Of a stretch of DNA of 11,257 nt, positions 1 through 7,415 are shown in pieces. Each line of letters opens with the position of its first letter. Within the stretch, counting starts at the first letter, position 1. A program made the position numbers and the translations under genes. The DNA is from Gemmatimonadota bacterium. Lineage in GTDB: Bacteria > Gemmatimonadota > Gemmatimonadetes > Gemmatimonadales > Gemmatimonadaceae. The notes under the pieces were generated by a model. The model made no database searches and had not been told where the DNA came from. It was given only the letters and a program-made list of their open reading frames with translations. The DNA is taken from contig PKVB01000017.1 of assembly GCA_003131365.1 (NCBI GenBank), positions 73,127 through 84,383 of the forward strand, given 5' to 3'.

Positions 1-455
1 AAGTCGAAGTCGAGGTCGAAGCGAGTCAGATCCCGATCGGTCTGCTTCTTCGTTTCCTCGATGAGGAATTTGGGGAAGATCATGCCGCCTGCTTCGTGGT
101 GGGGATGCGGCAACGGAAGAAAACCGGCGGGCCAGAGCTGCTTTTCCTTGACTTCCTCCGGCGACAAGGCCGCGAGTTTCTCCCAGCTCATGCCCGCTGG
201 CAACTTGACGCGCACGCCGTCTTGCACCGGCTTGCCGCGCGACATGGCCGTTCCCCTGGCCGGCCGGTCGGCGAGGTCGTAGCGCGCCGCGAGCAAATCC
301 TGTTGGCGCTTCGCGAACAGCGGTTTCTCCGCTTGAAGGCGTTTTACCAGGGCGGGGAAGTCTTCAGCGACGACCGAAGGTGCCTGCGCCAAGCAGACAA
401 CCGCCGTGGTGGGCAACGCGGCCAGGAACCATCCCATTCGAGACCAAACTGACAT
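1..455 (-). CDS. Exported cytochrome c-like protein ('cytochrome B6'/di-heme peroxidase-like), N-terminal part, truncated by window edge
   Basis: The frame is open from an ATG at 455 down to base 1, giving 151 codons and no stop, so the gene continues beyond the left edge. Residues 1-25 form a signal peptide: Arg at position 6, a hydrophobic core, then a CLAQA cleavage site. This puts the protein outside the cytoplasmic membrane. The mature part contains the stretches MSRGKPVQDGVRVKLPAG, FLPLPHPHHEAGGMIFPKF and DRDLTRFDLDFD. From memory these resemble the N-terminus of a roughly 500-aa family of periplasmic di-heme cytochromes related to cytochrome c peroxidase/MauG, often labelled 'cytochrome B6'. 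In that family the CxxCH haem motifs lie further downstream, so none is expected or seen here. The start is well supported by a strong Shine-Dalgarno 6 nt upstream. It is the only gene in the window with such a site. The coding assignment is firm; the family is moderately sure because the haem-binding part is missing. Confidence 0.6.
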   Translation of the reverse strand, partial: MSVWSRMGWFLAALPTTAVVCLAQAPSVVAEDFPALVKRLQAEKPLFAKRQQDLLAARYDLADRPARGTAMSRGKPVQDGVRVKLPAGMSWEKLAALSPEEVKEKQLWPAGFLPLPHPHHEAGGMIFPKFLIEETKKQTDRDLTRFDLDFD

Positions 456-461
456 GGCGGA

Positions 462-467
462 CTCCTT
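462..467 (-). promoter_or_regulatory. Shine-Dalgarno site of the left-edge cytochrome gene
   Basis: On the minus strand AAGGAG lies 6 nt before the ATG at 455. It is a near-perfect anti-16S match and fixes the start of the truncated cytochrome-like gene. Confidence 0.75.
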
Positions 468-612
468 CTCAATGTGTCGAAGTAACGAAACTTTCAATGT
501 TACACCCCCGTTCGTGGGCGGCGGAATCGGGGAAACCGACCCTCGATTGTGGTGAGTCCCCTGATTGGCAGCGGCACCCGGCCCAGGCAAAGCTGGTTGC
601 ATTCGCAAAGGG

Positions 613-690
613 GCCACTGGGGTGGCGGCGTGCAAGAAGGCCGGGGTCGCAGTGCGTATCCACGATCTTCGTCACTGTTTAGACCAGTAG
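613..690 (+). pseudogene. Probable relic of a tyrosine recombinase (phage integrase family) around the HxxR box
   Basis: One plus-strand frame reads VAACKKAGVAVRIHDLRHC and then stops at TAG 688-690. This closely resembles the catalytic core of tyrosine recombinases: an 'AckrAGv-vriHDLRHt' segment in which HDLRH (bases 661-675) is box II with the catalytic His and Arg. In intact integrases this region is often preceded by a W-rRA segment. That piece exists here in the next frame, where GPLGWRRA ends near 630, so a one-base indel around 628-634 would rejoin the two. Nothing downstream resembles the LGH or Tyr-nucleophile boxes, and nothing upstream resembles the Arg I box, so this would be a decayed fragment of roughly 25-30 residues. 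A chance match cannot be excluded given the short length. Confidence 0.42.
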
Positions 691-881
691 GGGACGGACA
701 GTGGTGTTCCTGGAATCCAAAGTCCGGATGCCTGCGCGCCGTTTCATGTCGGCTTGGTGTATCGACGCTAACGGTAGCCTCTCTTGTCTATTGCTCATCA
801 ATCGCGCGAGTCTCGCAACCCTAGGACTCTCCACCGGACAGAGCTTCGATGAACCAGGTCACGAGCAAACGGAGACGGGTT

Positions 882-2381
882 CTAGTGCGCTGCTATAACC
901 CAGCTTCCGCCCAGCGCCTTGTACAGCTCCACTGTTGCGCTAAGATATTGCTGCTCCACCTGCACGAGACTGAGTTGCGCGTTGAAGAGGCTCTGCTCAG
1001 CGCTCAACACTTCCAGGTAACTGGAGACCCCGCTGGCGTAGCGTCTCTCCGCGATGGTTGCGGCGATTGAAAGAGCGCGCACCTGCGTCTGCTGAGCAAC
1101 GAACTGATCGCGGCCAAGCCGCACACCGGCGAGCGCGTCGGCCGCCTCGCGGAGCGCAGCCAGCACCGTCTGGTCGTACTGCGCCTTCAGCTCCTCGGCG
1201 CGCGGCCGAGCCGCGCGCTCCTCGCTCAGCAATCGGCCGCCCGTGAAGATCGGAAACGACAGACCAGCCTGAAGCGTGTAGATGTCTCCCGGACCCGCGA
1301 ACAGATTGTTCAGCTGCGGGCGTTGCGCACCGTATTCCGCGCTGATGATGATATTTGGAAGCCTGTTCGCAACCGCAACGCCGATGCGTGCAAGCGCCGC
1401 CTGCATGTCACGTTCCGCGCGCAACACATCCGGACGCCTGGCGATCAACGCGCCCGGCAACGAATCGGGGACCGTCACCGACTGGATTACCTCCTCGAGC
1501 GGGCGACCCCGGGGAATGTCACCTGGCGGCTGGCCCATGAGCAATGACAACGCGTTCTCCTGCTGTCGCCGCTGGAGTGCAAACTGCGCGAGTCGCGCCG
1601 CTGGGTCGGCCACCTGAGCCTCGAACTGCCGGACATCCAGCTCGGAGATCTGCCCCTCGCCGAAGCGGCGGCGCGCAAGCTCCAACACGGCCTGTCCTGC
1701 AGCGCGCGTCGCCTCTGCGACACGTATGCTCTCGTCCAGCTGGCGGAGTTGCAGATACGACGTCGCGACGTCGCTCACCAACGTCAGTGCGGTCGCGCGT
1801 TCATCCTCCTCGCGACCCAGGAGGTCAAAGTTCGCTGCCTCCGCGCCGCGGCGGAGGCGTCCCCAGAAATCCAGCTCCCACGAGACATCGCCGGTTGCGC
1901 GGAATGCCTGGTACTTGATCGGCGGCGACCCTGCGAGCACGATCTTGTTCTTGCTCGCGGTGCCGTTCGCCGTTACCTCCGGGAAGAGCGGGCCGATCGC
2001 GGCGCCATGTAACGCTCGATACTCACGGATGCGCGCCTGAGCGAACCGCAGATTGCGATTGTTGTCAATCGCCGTCTGGATAATGGCGACCAACGTCGTA
2101 TCGCGCAGAATGTCGAGCCACGTGAGATCCTTCGTGGGTTGAAGCTGGAGAGGCACCGGGTTAGACAGCGATTGCGGCGCAGACGCCGGGCTATCCGCGG
2201 CCCGTGCAGCCGCGAGCGAGTCCAGAAACACCCGCGCGGCCGGCGGCACCGCGTGGTCGGTCGTATGCGAGACCGTCGGAACGACGGGAGTAACAGCCGT
2301 CGATGGTCCAACGGCGCAACCGGCGAGCACGCAGGACGCGGCCGCGAACGCCGTCCGCAGCACCTGATTGGATGATGTCAC
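882..2381 (-). CDS. RND efflux outer-membrane channel lipoprotein (NodT/OprM/TolC family)
   Basis: This 499-aa protein is the outer-membrane exit duct of a tripartite efflux pump. It starts with a signal peptide ending in a lipobox, VLAGC, with the lipidated Cys at residue 22, as in OprM/NodT channels. Family landmarks follow: DLTWLDILRD and the NRNLRFAQARIREYRA helix, then ELDFWGRLRRGAEAA. The second half of the internal duplication includes LIARRPDVLRAERDMQAALARIGVA and PIFTGGRL. The length is normal (about 450-500 aa). The start is GTG at 2381, whose first base is the last base of the pump gene's TAG (TAGTG). There is no clear Shine-Dalgarno, which suggests translational coupling. It is the last gene of the adaptor-pump-channel operon. 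Family assignment is firm; the substrate is unknown. Confidence 0.95.
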   Translation of the reverse strand: MTSSNQVLRTAFAAASCVLAGCAVGPSTAVTPVVPTVSHTTDHAVPPAARVFLDSLAAARAADSPASAPQSLSNPVPLQLQPTKDLTWLDILRDTTLVAIIQTAIDNNRNLRFAQARIREYRALHGAAIGPLFPEVTANGTASKNKIVLAGSPPIKYQAFRATGDVSWELDFWGRLRRGAEAANFDLLGREEDERATALTLVSDVATSYLQLRQLDESIRVAEATRAAGQAVLELARRRFGEGQISELDVRQFEAQVADPAARLAQFALQRRQQENALSLLMGQPPGDIPRGRPLEEVIQSVTVPDSLPGALIARRPDVLRAERDMQAALARIGVAVANRLPNIIISAEYGAQRPQLNNLFAGPGDIYTLQAGLSFPIFTGGRLLSEERAARPRAEELKAQYDQTVLAALREAADALAGVRLGRDQFVAQQTQVRALSIAATIAERRYASGVSSYLEVLSAEQSLFNAQLSLVQVEQQYLSATVELYKALGGSWVIAAH

Positions 2382-5300
2382 TACTCTGGCACCAAGTGGC
2401 CAGGTACAGGCACGCCAGCGGCCGGAACGGCGGCGTCCCCGGTTCGTGTTGCACGCCGATTGGCGAGCCCTTCGATCGCTGCAAAGAAGAGCGGGATGAA
2501 GAAGACTCCGATCGACGTCGCGACGAGCATTCCGGCAAACACCCCCGTACCCAGCGAATGGCGGCTGGCTGCTCCCGCGCCCCCCGCAATCACCAGTGGT
2601 GCGACGCCAAGAATGAATGCGAACGACGTCATGAGGATGGGACGGAAGCGCTCACGCGCAGCCTCGACGGCCGCGTCTCGTATGGACATGCCCGATCGCC
2701 GTAACTCGGTCGCGAACTCCACGATGAGGATCGCGTTCTTCGCGGCAAGTCCCAGCACCGCCAGCAGCGAAACCTGGAAGTAGATGTCGCTCGGCAGACC
2801 GCGAAGCCAGATGCCGAGATAGGAACCGAGAATGCCGAACGGAAGCGCGAGGATGACGGCGAACGGAATCGCCCAGCTCTCGTACTGCGCGGCAAGCACC
2901 AGAAAGACGAGTACGAGTCCGAGCGCGAGCACGAGTCCGCCCTGCCCGGCGGAGGCGCGCTCCTGATATGACTGGCCACTGTATGCGTATCCAACGCCCT
3001 GCGCCGCGTACTTGTCGGCGACCAGCTTCTCCGCCGCGTCCAGCCCTTCGCCGGAGCTATGTCCCGGGGCAACACTCGCCGTCACCATCGCGGATGGGAA
3101 GCCGTTGAAACGGGTAAGGAGGACCGGAGCACCGCGCATCTCGGTTGTCGTAAGCGCGGACAATGGGACCATCTCTCCGCTCGTGCTTCGCACATAGAAA
3201 CGACCGATGTCTTCGGGCCGCTGCCTGAACTGCGATTGCGCTTCCGCCTGCACCCGGTACGTGCGGCCGTAAAGGTTGAAGTCGTTGATGTACAGGTTGG
3301 AGAGCATCGCCTGCAGCATCGAGAAGATCGTCGCGCTATTCACGCCACGGGACTCTGCCGCATTTTCGTCGACGTGCACGAACAGTTGCGGTACGTCAGT
3401 ACGGATATTCACCGTCGGATTCTGCAGCGACGGTACCGTCTTGAGATCCGCGACGAAATTTCGTGCGGCGTTCGCAAACGCGTCGTAGTCGGTACCGGCG
3501 CGCTGCTGCAGATTCAGCTCGAGTCCAGCTGTCGTGCCCAGTCCCGGTATTTCGGGCAGGTTGAAGCCGAATGCAATCGCATCCCTCATTCCGAAAAGCT
3601 TGCCATTGACGCGTTGGAGAATGGCGTCCACACCGTCCGACCTGCTGTTGCGCTCGCTCCACGGCTTGAGGCTGACGAACATGATCGCGGCGTTGGTCTG
3701 CGATGATTGGGACAGAAGATCGAGCCCGACGAGAACCACCACGTTGGTGACGGCCGGCTCCTTCCGAATGATCCCTTCGATCTGTTTCACGACCGCTCGC
3801 GTGCGCTGCAGCGACGCGGCATCGGGGAGTTGGACGGCAACGGCGAAATAACCCTTGTCTTCGCTCGGCAGGAAGCTGCCGGGCACCACTCTCCAGAGGA
3901 GCAGGAGGACAGCCACCAGGCCCACGAACACGGCGAGCCATAGCCTGGGCCGGTCGATGATGCGCCCCGCCGCCTCGGCGTACCGTTTCGTCACTTTGCC
4001 GAAGCCGTGGTTGAACCAGTTGTAGAAGCGATTGTCCGTTTCCTCTGTGGGCTTGCGAAGCATCACACCACAGAGCGCCGGAGTGAGCGTCAGCGCGACC
4101 ACGCCCGACAGCACCACCGAAATCACGATGGTGATCGCGAACTGCTTGTACATCGTCCCCGTGATGCCACCAACCAGAGCGACGGGAATGAAGACTGAGC
4201 ACAGCACGAGCACGATCGCTACCAGCGCACCGCTCACCTGATGCATCGCCTTGTTCGCTGCCACGCGTGCCGAGACGTGCTCGTCCGCCATGATCCGCTC
4301 GACGTTCTCGATGACGACGATCGCGTCGTCCACCACGATGCCGATCGCAAGCACCATCGCGAACAGCGTAAGCGTGTTGATCGTGAAGCCGAGGAATTGC
4401 AGGCCAAGGAACGTACCGATGATGCTCACCGGCACCGCGAGCACGGGAATCAACGTCGCGCGCCAGCTTTGAAGGAAGACGAATACCACCAGCGTGACCA
4501 GCAGCATTGCCTCCGCCAGCGTCTTCACGACTTCCTTTATGGATTCGGTGATGAATGGCGTCGTGTCGAACGGGATCTTGGCTTCGACCCCGGCTGGCAA
4601 TGACTTGGAAAGCTCCTTCAGCCGCGCGGCTACCGCGTTCTTGACGTCAAGGTTGTTTGCGCCCGGACGCGCGTAGACGATCATGAGCGCCGTCGGCACT
4701 CCGTTCAACCGCCCGCCCGCATCATAACCCTGCGACCCGAGGTGCACCTGCGCGATGTCGCCAAGGTGGACGATCGAGCCGTCCGGCCGTGCACGTACGA
4801 TGATGCTCGCGAAATCCGACGGTGTGGTGAGACGCCCCGTCGTCGTCACCGGCAACGTCAGCTGCGTTCCCGCGGGTGCCGGCTCTCGGCCGAGGCGGCC
4901 AGCCGGCTTCGTCGAATTCTGCGCCTGCACGGCAGCGGCGACATCGTCGACCGTGATGCCAAGCTGCGCCATCTTCTCCGGGTCCAGACTCAGGAGCATC
5001 GCGAAATCGAGACTGCCAAATGTGCGCGCCAAGCCGACACCGGGCACTCGCTTGATCTCGTCCTCGATATAGAGCTTCGCGTAGTTACTCAGGTACGACG
5101 CATCGTAGCGCGGATCCTTTGACGTGAGCGTCGCGACGAGCAGGATGTCGGAGTTCGCTTTGGTGATTGTGACGCCAAGTTGCCGCACCGATGCCGGCAA
5201 CTGCGGCAACGCCAGGTTGACGGCGTTCTGAACGTCCACCGCGGCGAGATCCTGATTGCGCGAGACATCGAACGTGAGCGACAGGTTCATCGTCCCGTCA

Positions 5301-5602
5301 CTCGCATTGGATGACTTGTAGTAGAGCAGGCCGTTCAGACCCGACAGTTGCTGCTCGATCGGCGCGGCCACGGAGCTCGCGACGTCCTGCGCGCTTGCAC
5401 CCGGGTAGACAGCCGTCACCTGCACCGCCGGCGGCGTGATCTGCGGGTACCTGTTCACCGGGAGCGACAGCATCGCGAAGGTGCCGAGCAGCGCGATGAC
5501 GATGGATATGACACCAGCCAGAACCGGACGCTTGACAAAAAAGTATTCGGATGTCTTTGTCGCCGGCGGATGCGCAGCCGGGTCTGGCATCGCCGTGCTC
5601 AT
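2381..5602 (-). CDS. RND multidrug efflux permease, HAE1 family (AcrB/MexB-like)
   Basis: This 1073-aa inner-membrane proton-driven antiporter takes substrates from the periplasm or membrane and drives them into the channel. Length and layout match AcrB/MexB: a short cytoplasmic N-terminus, TM1 from FFVKRPVLAGVISIVIALLG, a first porter half, TM2-6, then a second periplasmic loop and TM8-12. The proton-relay residues are present: Asp425-Asp426 in GIVVDDAIVVIENVERI (AcrB D407/D408) and Lys955 in LAAKNAILIVEFA (AcrB K940). The ATG at 5602 overlaps the adaptor's TGA by four bases (ATGA), so the genes are coupled; an ATG at 5590 is a less likely alternative. Drugs, dyes, detergents or solvents are typical HAE1 substrates, but which applies here cannot be read from sequence. 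The Asp pair argues against a heavy-metal (HME/CusA) pump. Confidence 0.97.
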   Translation of the reverse strand: MSTAMPDPAAHPPATKTSEYFFVKRPVLAGVISIVIALLGTFAMLSLPVNRYPQITPPAVQVTAVYPGASAQDVASSVAAPIEQQLSGLNGLLYYKSSNASDGTMNLSLTFDVSRNQDLAAVDVQNAVNLALPQLPASVRQLGVTITKANSDILLVATLTSKDPRYDASYLSNYAKLYIEDEIKRVPGVGLARTFGSLDFAMLLSLDPEKMAQLGITVDDVAAAVQAQNSTKPAGRLGREPAPAGTQLTLPVTTTGRLTTPSDFASIIVRARPDGSIVHLGDIAQVHLGSQGYDAGGRLNGVPTALMIVYARPGANNLDVKNAVAARLKELSKSLPAGVEAKIPFDTTPFITESIKEVVKTLAEAMLLVTLVVFVFLQSWRATLIPVLAVPVSIIGTFLGLQFLGFTINTLTLFAMVLAIGIVVDDAIVVIENVERIMADEHVSARVAANKAMHQVSGALVAIVLVLCSVFIPVALVGGITGTMYKQFAITIVISVVLSGVVALTLTPALCGVMLRKPTEETDNRFYNWFNHGFGKVTKRYAEAAGRIIDRPRLWLAVFVGLVAVLLLLWRVVPGSFLPSEDKGYFAVAVQLPDAASLQRTRAVVKQIEGIIRKEPAVTNVVVLVGLDLLSQSSQTNAAIMFVSLKPWSERNSRSDGVDAILQRVNGKLFGMRDAIAFGFNLPEIPGLGTTAGLELNLQQRAGTDYDAFANAARNFVADLKTVPSLQNPTVNIRTDVPQLFVHVDENAAESRGVNSATIFSMLQAMLSNLYINDFNLYGRTYRVQAEAQSQFRQRPEDIGRFYVRSTSGEMVPLSALTTTEMRGAPVLLTRFNGFPSAMVTASVAPGHSSGEGLDAAEKLVADKYAAQGVGYAYSGQSYQERASAGQGGLVLALGLVLVFLVLAAQYESWAIPFAVILALPFGILGSYLGIWLRGLPSDIYFQVSLLAVLGLAAKNAILIVEFATELRRSGMSIRDAAVEAARERFRPILMTSFAFILGVAPLVIAGGAGAASRHSLGTGVFAGMLVATSIGVFFIPLFFAAIEGLANRRATRTGDAAVPAAGVPVPGHLVPE

Positions 5603-6795
5603 CGCGCCAAGCCCTGACGGGGCGCGCTCTGGCTCGCCACCGGGGGAGCTGCCGCCGAATCGACGAACGGCGTCGCGTGCACCGGTGCGCCCGGATGGAT
5701 CTTCTGCACGCCATCCACGACCACGCGATCACCGGCAGCGAGCCCCGTCGAAATGAGCCAATCGCTGCCGGTCCACGCCGTCGCCTTCACATCACGCGAC
5801 GCCACCTTGTTGTCCGATCCGACGACATAGACCATCTGACCTCCCATCTGCTGGAGGACGGCGCGTTGTGGAATCACGATGGCGTCTTTGTGCGCAAGTC
5901 CGTGCAGGCGCACGCGCACGAATTGGCCCGGCAGCATGATACCGTTCGGGTTGGCGAACTCGGCGCGATACTCCTGCGTGCCAGTTTGCGGATCCACGAC
6001 CGGATCGATGTATCCGATGCGGCCTTCAGTCGGGAATGAATGTCCATCAGGCAGCGTCGCCTCGACGCGGGCGGAGCCGCCGGGTGCAATCGCGCGAGCG
6101 TACCCCGGACTGCGGCGCCATTCCGCCTGTTCGTCCGTTGATGGCCGAAAGGTCACATAGATCGGATCCAGAACGTCGATTGTCGTGAGCAAGTCCGCGG
6201 GGCCGGTGACACGGGCGCCGACGTCCAGCATCGTGCGCTCGATGCGTCCACTGATCTGCGCACGAACCGTAGTTTCGCTCAGGTTCTTTTGTGCGGCGTC
6301 CACGGTCCCGCGCGCATCGTCCACGGATGCGCGCGCCGACTTCACCTGCGCATCCGCGTTATCGACGTCCTGTCTTGCTACCGCGTTACCTGGCAGAAGC
6401 GCATGGAGTCGCTCGGCGATCGTCTCGGCGTTGGCCAGAGTGGCTTGCGCGGACGCGAGCCGCGCTTTCGCGCTTCGCCATTCCGCGTCAGACGTCGTGG
6501 GGTCGATGCGGTACAGCACGTCGCCGGCGTGTATCTGCACACCCTCGATGAATGGTCGCGCGAGAATGACGCCAGTAGCCTGCGCGCGAACCTGCACGCT
6601 TCGAAACGCACGGACCTGACCGGTGAACTCGAGATTGTCCTCAACAGTCCGCGGCGTAACCGTGATCACTGAGACTTCCGCCGGTAGCGGAGCGGGAGGC
6701 GGCGCAGATTTCGAGCATGCAACACCTAAGACCGCCCCGCATGCACCGGTGACCAGCGGATGCCATCGTGAGCGCCTACCGGCCCGGCGTGCCAC
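5599..6795 (-). CDS. RND efflux periplasmic adaptor lipoprotein (membrane fusion protein, AcrA/MexA-like)
   Basis: The adaptor bridges the inner-membrane pump and the outer-membrane channel. From the GTG at 6795 the protein is 398 aa. It has an Arg-rich n-region, a hydrophobic stretch and a lipobox LGVAC with Cys27, so it is probably a lipoprotein anchored in the inner membrane. Next come the first barrel strand (VTPRTVEDNLEFTGQV), a biotinyl-lipoyl half with VRAQATGVILARPFIEGVQI and AGDVLYRIDP, and an alpha-hairpin rich in Ala, Gln and Asp. The returning lipoyl half (VRAQISGRIERTMLDVGARV) and beta-barrel and membrane-proximal domains (NPNGIMLPGQFVRVRL, AIVIPQRAVLQQ) follow. It is the first gene of the operon. 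The start is uncertain: ATG at 6858 (419 aa) would give an overlong signal n-region, and the open frame reaches 7032, but that part looks non-coding. No strong Shine-Dalgarno precedes any candidate. Confidence 0.93.
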   Translation of the reverse strand: MARRAGRRSRWHPLVTGACGAVLGVACSKSAPPPAPLPAEVSVITVTPRTVEDNLEFTGQVRAFRSVQVRAQATGVILARPFIEGVQIHAGDVLYRIDPTTSDAEWRSAKARLASAQATLANAETIAERLHALLPGNAVARQDVDNADAQVKSARASVDDARGTVDAAQKNLSETTVRAQISGRIERTMLDVGARVTGPADLLTTIDVLDPIYVTFRPSTDEQAEWRRSPGYARAIAPGGSARVEATLPDGHSFPTEGRIGYIDPVVDPQTGTQEYRAEFANPNGIMLPGQFVRVRLHGLAHKDAIVIPQRAVLQQMGGQMVYVVGSDNKVASRDVKATAWTGSDWLISTGLAAGDRVVVDGVQKIHPGAPVHATPFVDSAAAPPVASQSAPRQGLAR

Positions 6796-7105
6796 AATGG
6801 GCTCGCGGATACAACACCGAGAAAACACGGAATGACTTGCGGGACGAGTGATTGACATATGGGATTTATGGGAGCGGCGAAGCAACACGACGTGCCGCCG
6901 CAGGGTGAATCGACTCACTTCGCGACATCCTCGCCGCATCACCCGCGTATTCGGTTGTAATAAGCTGGACCGCGCTATGAAGATTCTGCGCCATTCAGGG
7001 CCGCTACTCCCCTTGGCACACTGGCGGCACACAAACGCAAACTAAGACTGCAACCGATGCGTCTCGCCGCGCAATCAAAACCTTCAGTTCCAACCACTTA
7101 GAAAA
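6796..7105. other. Leader region of the efflux operon, between tRNA-Lys and the adaptor gene
   Basis: This stretch of about 310 bp lies downstream of the tRNA and upstream of the adaptor gene on the minus strand. It must hold the operon's own promoter unless transcription reads through from the tRNA. I could not pick out a convincing -35/-10 pair or a rho-independent terminator. The tRNA is followed directly by TTTTC but without an added hairpin. Open frames extending the adaptor N-terminus through here are Arg-rich and do not look coding. No regulator gene is present. Confidence 0.4.
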
Positions 7106-7178
<73 letters not shown>

Positions 7179-7190
7179 TTGATGGCCTTC

Positions 7191-7219
7191 AAGATACAAC
7201 GGACAGTGCATCGAGTCAG
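7191..7219 (-). promoter_or_regulatory. Possible sigma-70-type promoter of tRNA-Lys
   Basis: On the minus strand CTGACT (7219-7214; 4 of 6 to TTGACA) and TATCTT (7196-7191; 4 of 6 to TATAAT) are separated by exactly 17 bp. Transcription would begin about 5-7 nt before the mature tRNA 5' end at 7178. Spacing and position are good but the hexamers are only moderate. Confidence 0.4.
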
Positions 7220-7272
7220 CCGCTCGCGTGCAGCTCGTCCGATGGTGTGGGAAGGCCTGCTGATGGTGCGCT

Positions 7273-7297
7273 TCCCGATGTCCGGGAGGCATCGGGA
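7273..7297. other. Perfect 8-bp inverted repeat (hairpin) in the divergent intergenic region
   Basis: TCCCGATG (7273-7280) and CATCGGGA (7290-7297) are exact reverse complements around a 9-nt GC-rich loop. It lies between the divergent tRNA and histidine kinase genes, so it is not downstream of either. There is no T-run, which argues against a simple terminator. An AT-rich GATAAT that could act as a -10 box for plus-strand transcription overlaps its right arm (7296-7301). It may be an operator or a structural element; the function is unknown. Confidence 0.45.
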
Positions 7298-7300
7298 TAA

Positions 7301-7318
7301 TATCACAAACCTGTGTTA
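7301..7318. other. Short dyad-symmetric element, operator-like
   Basis: TA-t-CACA-AACC-TGTG-t-TA is a near-perfect dyad (one T/T mismatch) with half-site CACA/TGTG. It sits just after the 7273-7297 hairpin and about 100 bp before the kinase ATG. Such short dyads often bind dimeric repressors, but they also arise by chance. Confidence 0.25.
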
Positions 7319-7319
7319 G

Positions 7320-7365
7320 GCCACCCTGGCGGCACTCCCGCAGCGAACTGGGCACTCCTGGTGGC
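7320..7365. repeat. Pair of GGCACTCC direct repeats inside a GCCACC/GGTGGC inverted repeat
   Basis: GGCACTCC occurs at 7331-7338 and again at 7351-7358, exactly 20 bp apart (about two helical turns). The pair is enclosed by GCCACC (7320-7325) and its reverse complement GGTGGC (7360-7365). It ends about 50 bp upstream of the kinase ATG at 7416. The geometry suits a tandem activator site, but no regulator can be named. Confidence 0.35.
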
Positions 7366-7415
7366 TCCGCGCCGTAAGAATCGTCTTCAGAGTATCCCGA
7401 ATCACGGGCGCGAAA

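Larger units (their letters stand above)
456..881. other. Gene-poor gap between the cytochrome gene and the efflux operon
   Basis: These 426 bp hold the upstream region of the cytochrome-like gene (right-to-left reading) and the downstream region of the outer-membrane channel gene. I see no intact gene. The only recognisable piece is a recombinase-like fragment at 613-690, listed separately. Short open frames here, such as 679-798 minus (39 codons) and 469-675 minus, look like no family I know and lack ribosome sites. I found no convincing terminator hairpin after the channel gene and no confident promoter for the cytochrome gene. Confidence 0.6.

Noticed and set aside
96..452. A 118-codon plus-strand frame at the left edge
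   Set aside because: It is antisense to the exported cytochrome-like gene, which has a strong ribosome site, a signal peptide and family-like motifs.
679..798. A 39-codon minus-strand frame ending in an 'AGIRTLDS' string, reminiscent of spurious proteins derived from tRNA genes, with a CCGGACTTTGGATTCC stretch like a Gln anticodon arm
   Set aside because: No acceptor, D or T arm can be built around it, there is no T-loop sequence and no ribosome site. I regard it as chance.
6796..7032. N-terminal extension of the adaptor protein to an ATG at 7032
   Set aside because: It would place about 79 Arg-rich, non-coding-looking residues before a proper lipoprotein signal peptide that starts naturally at GTG 6795.
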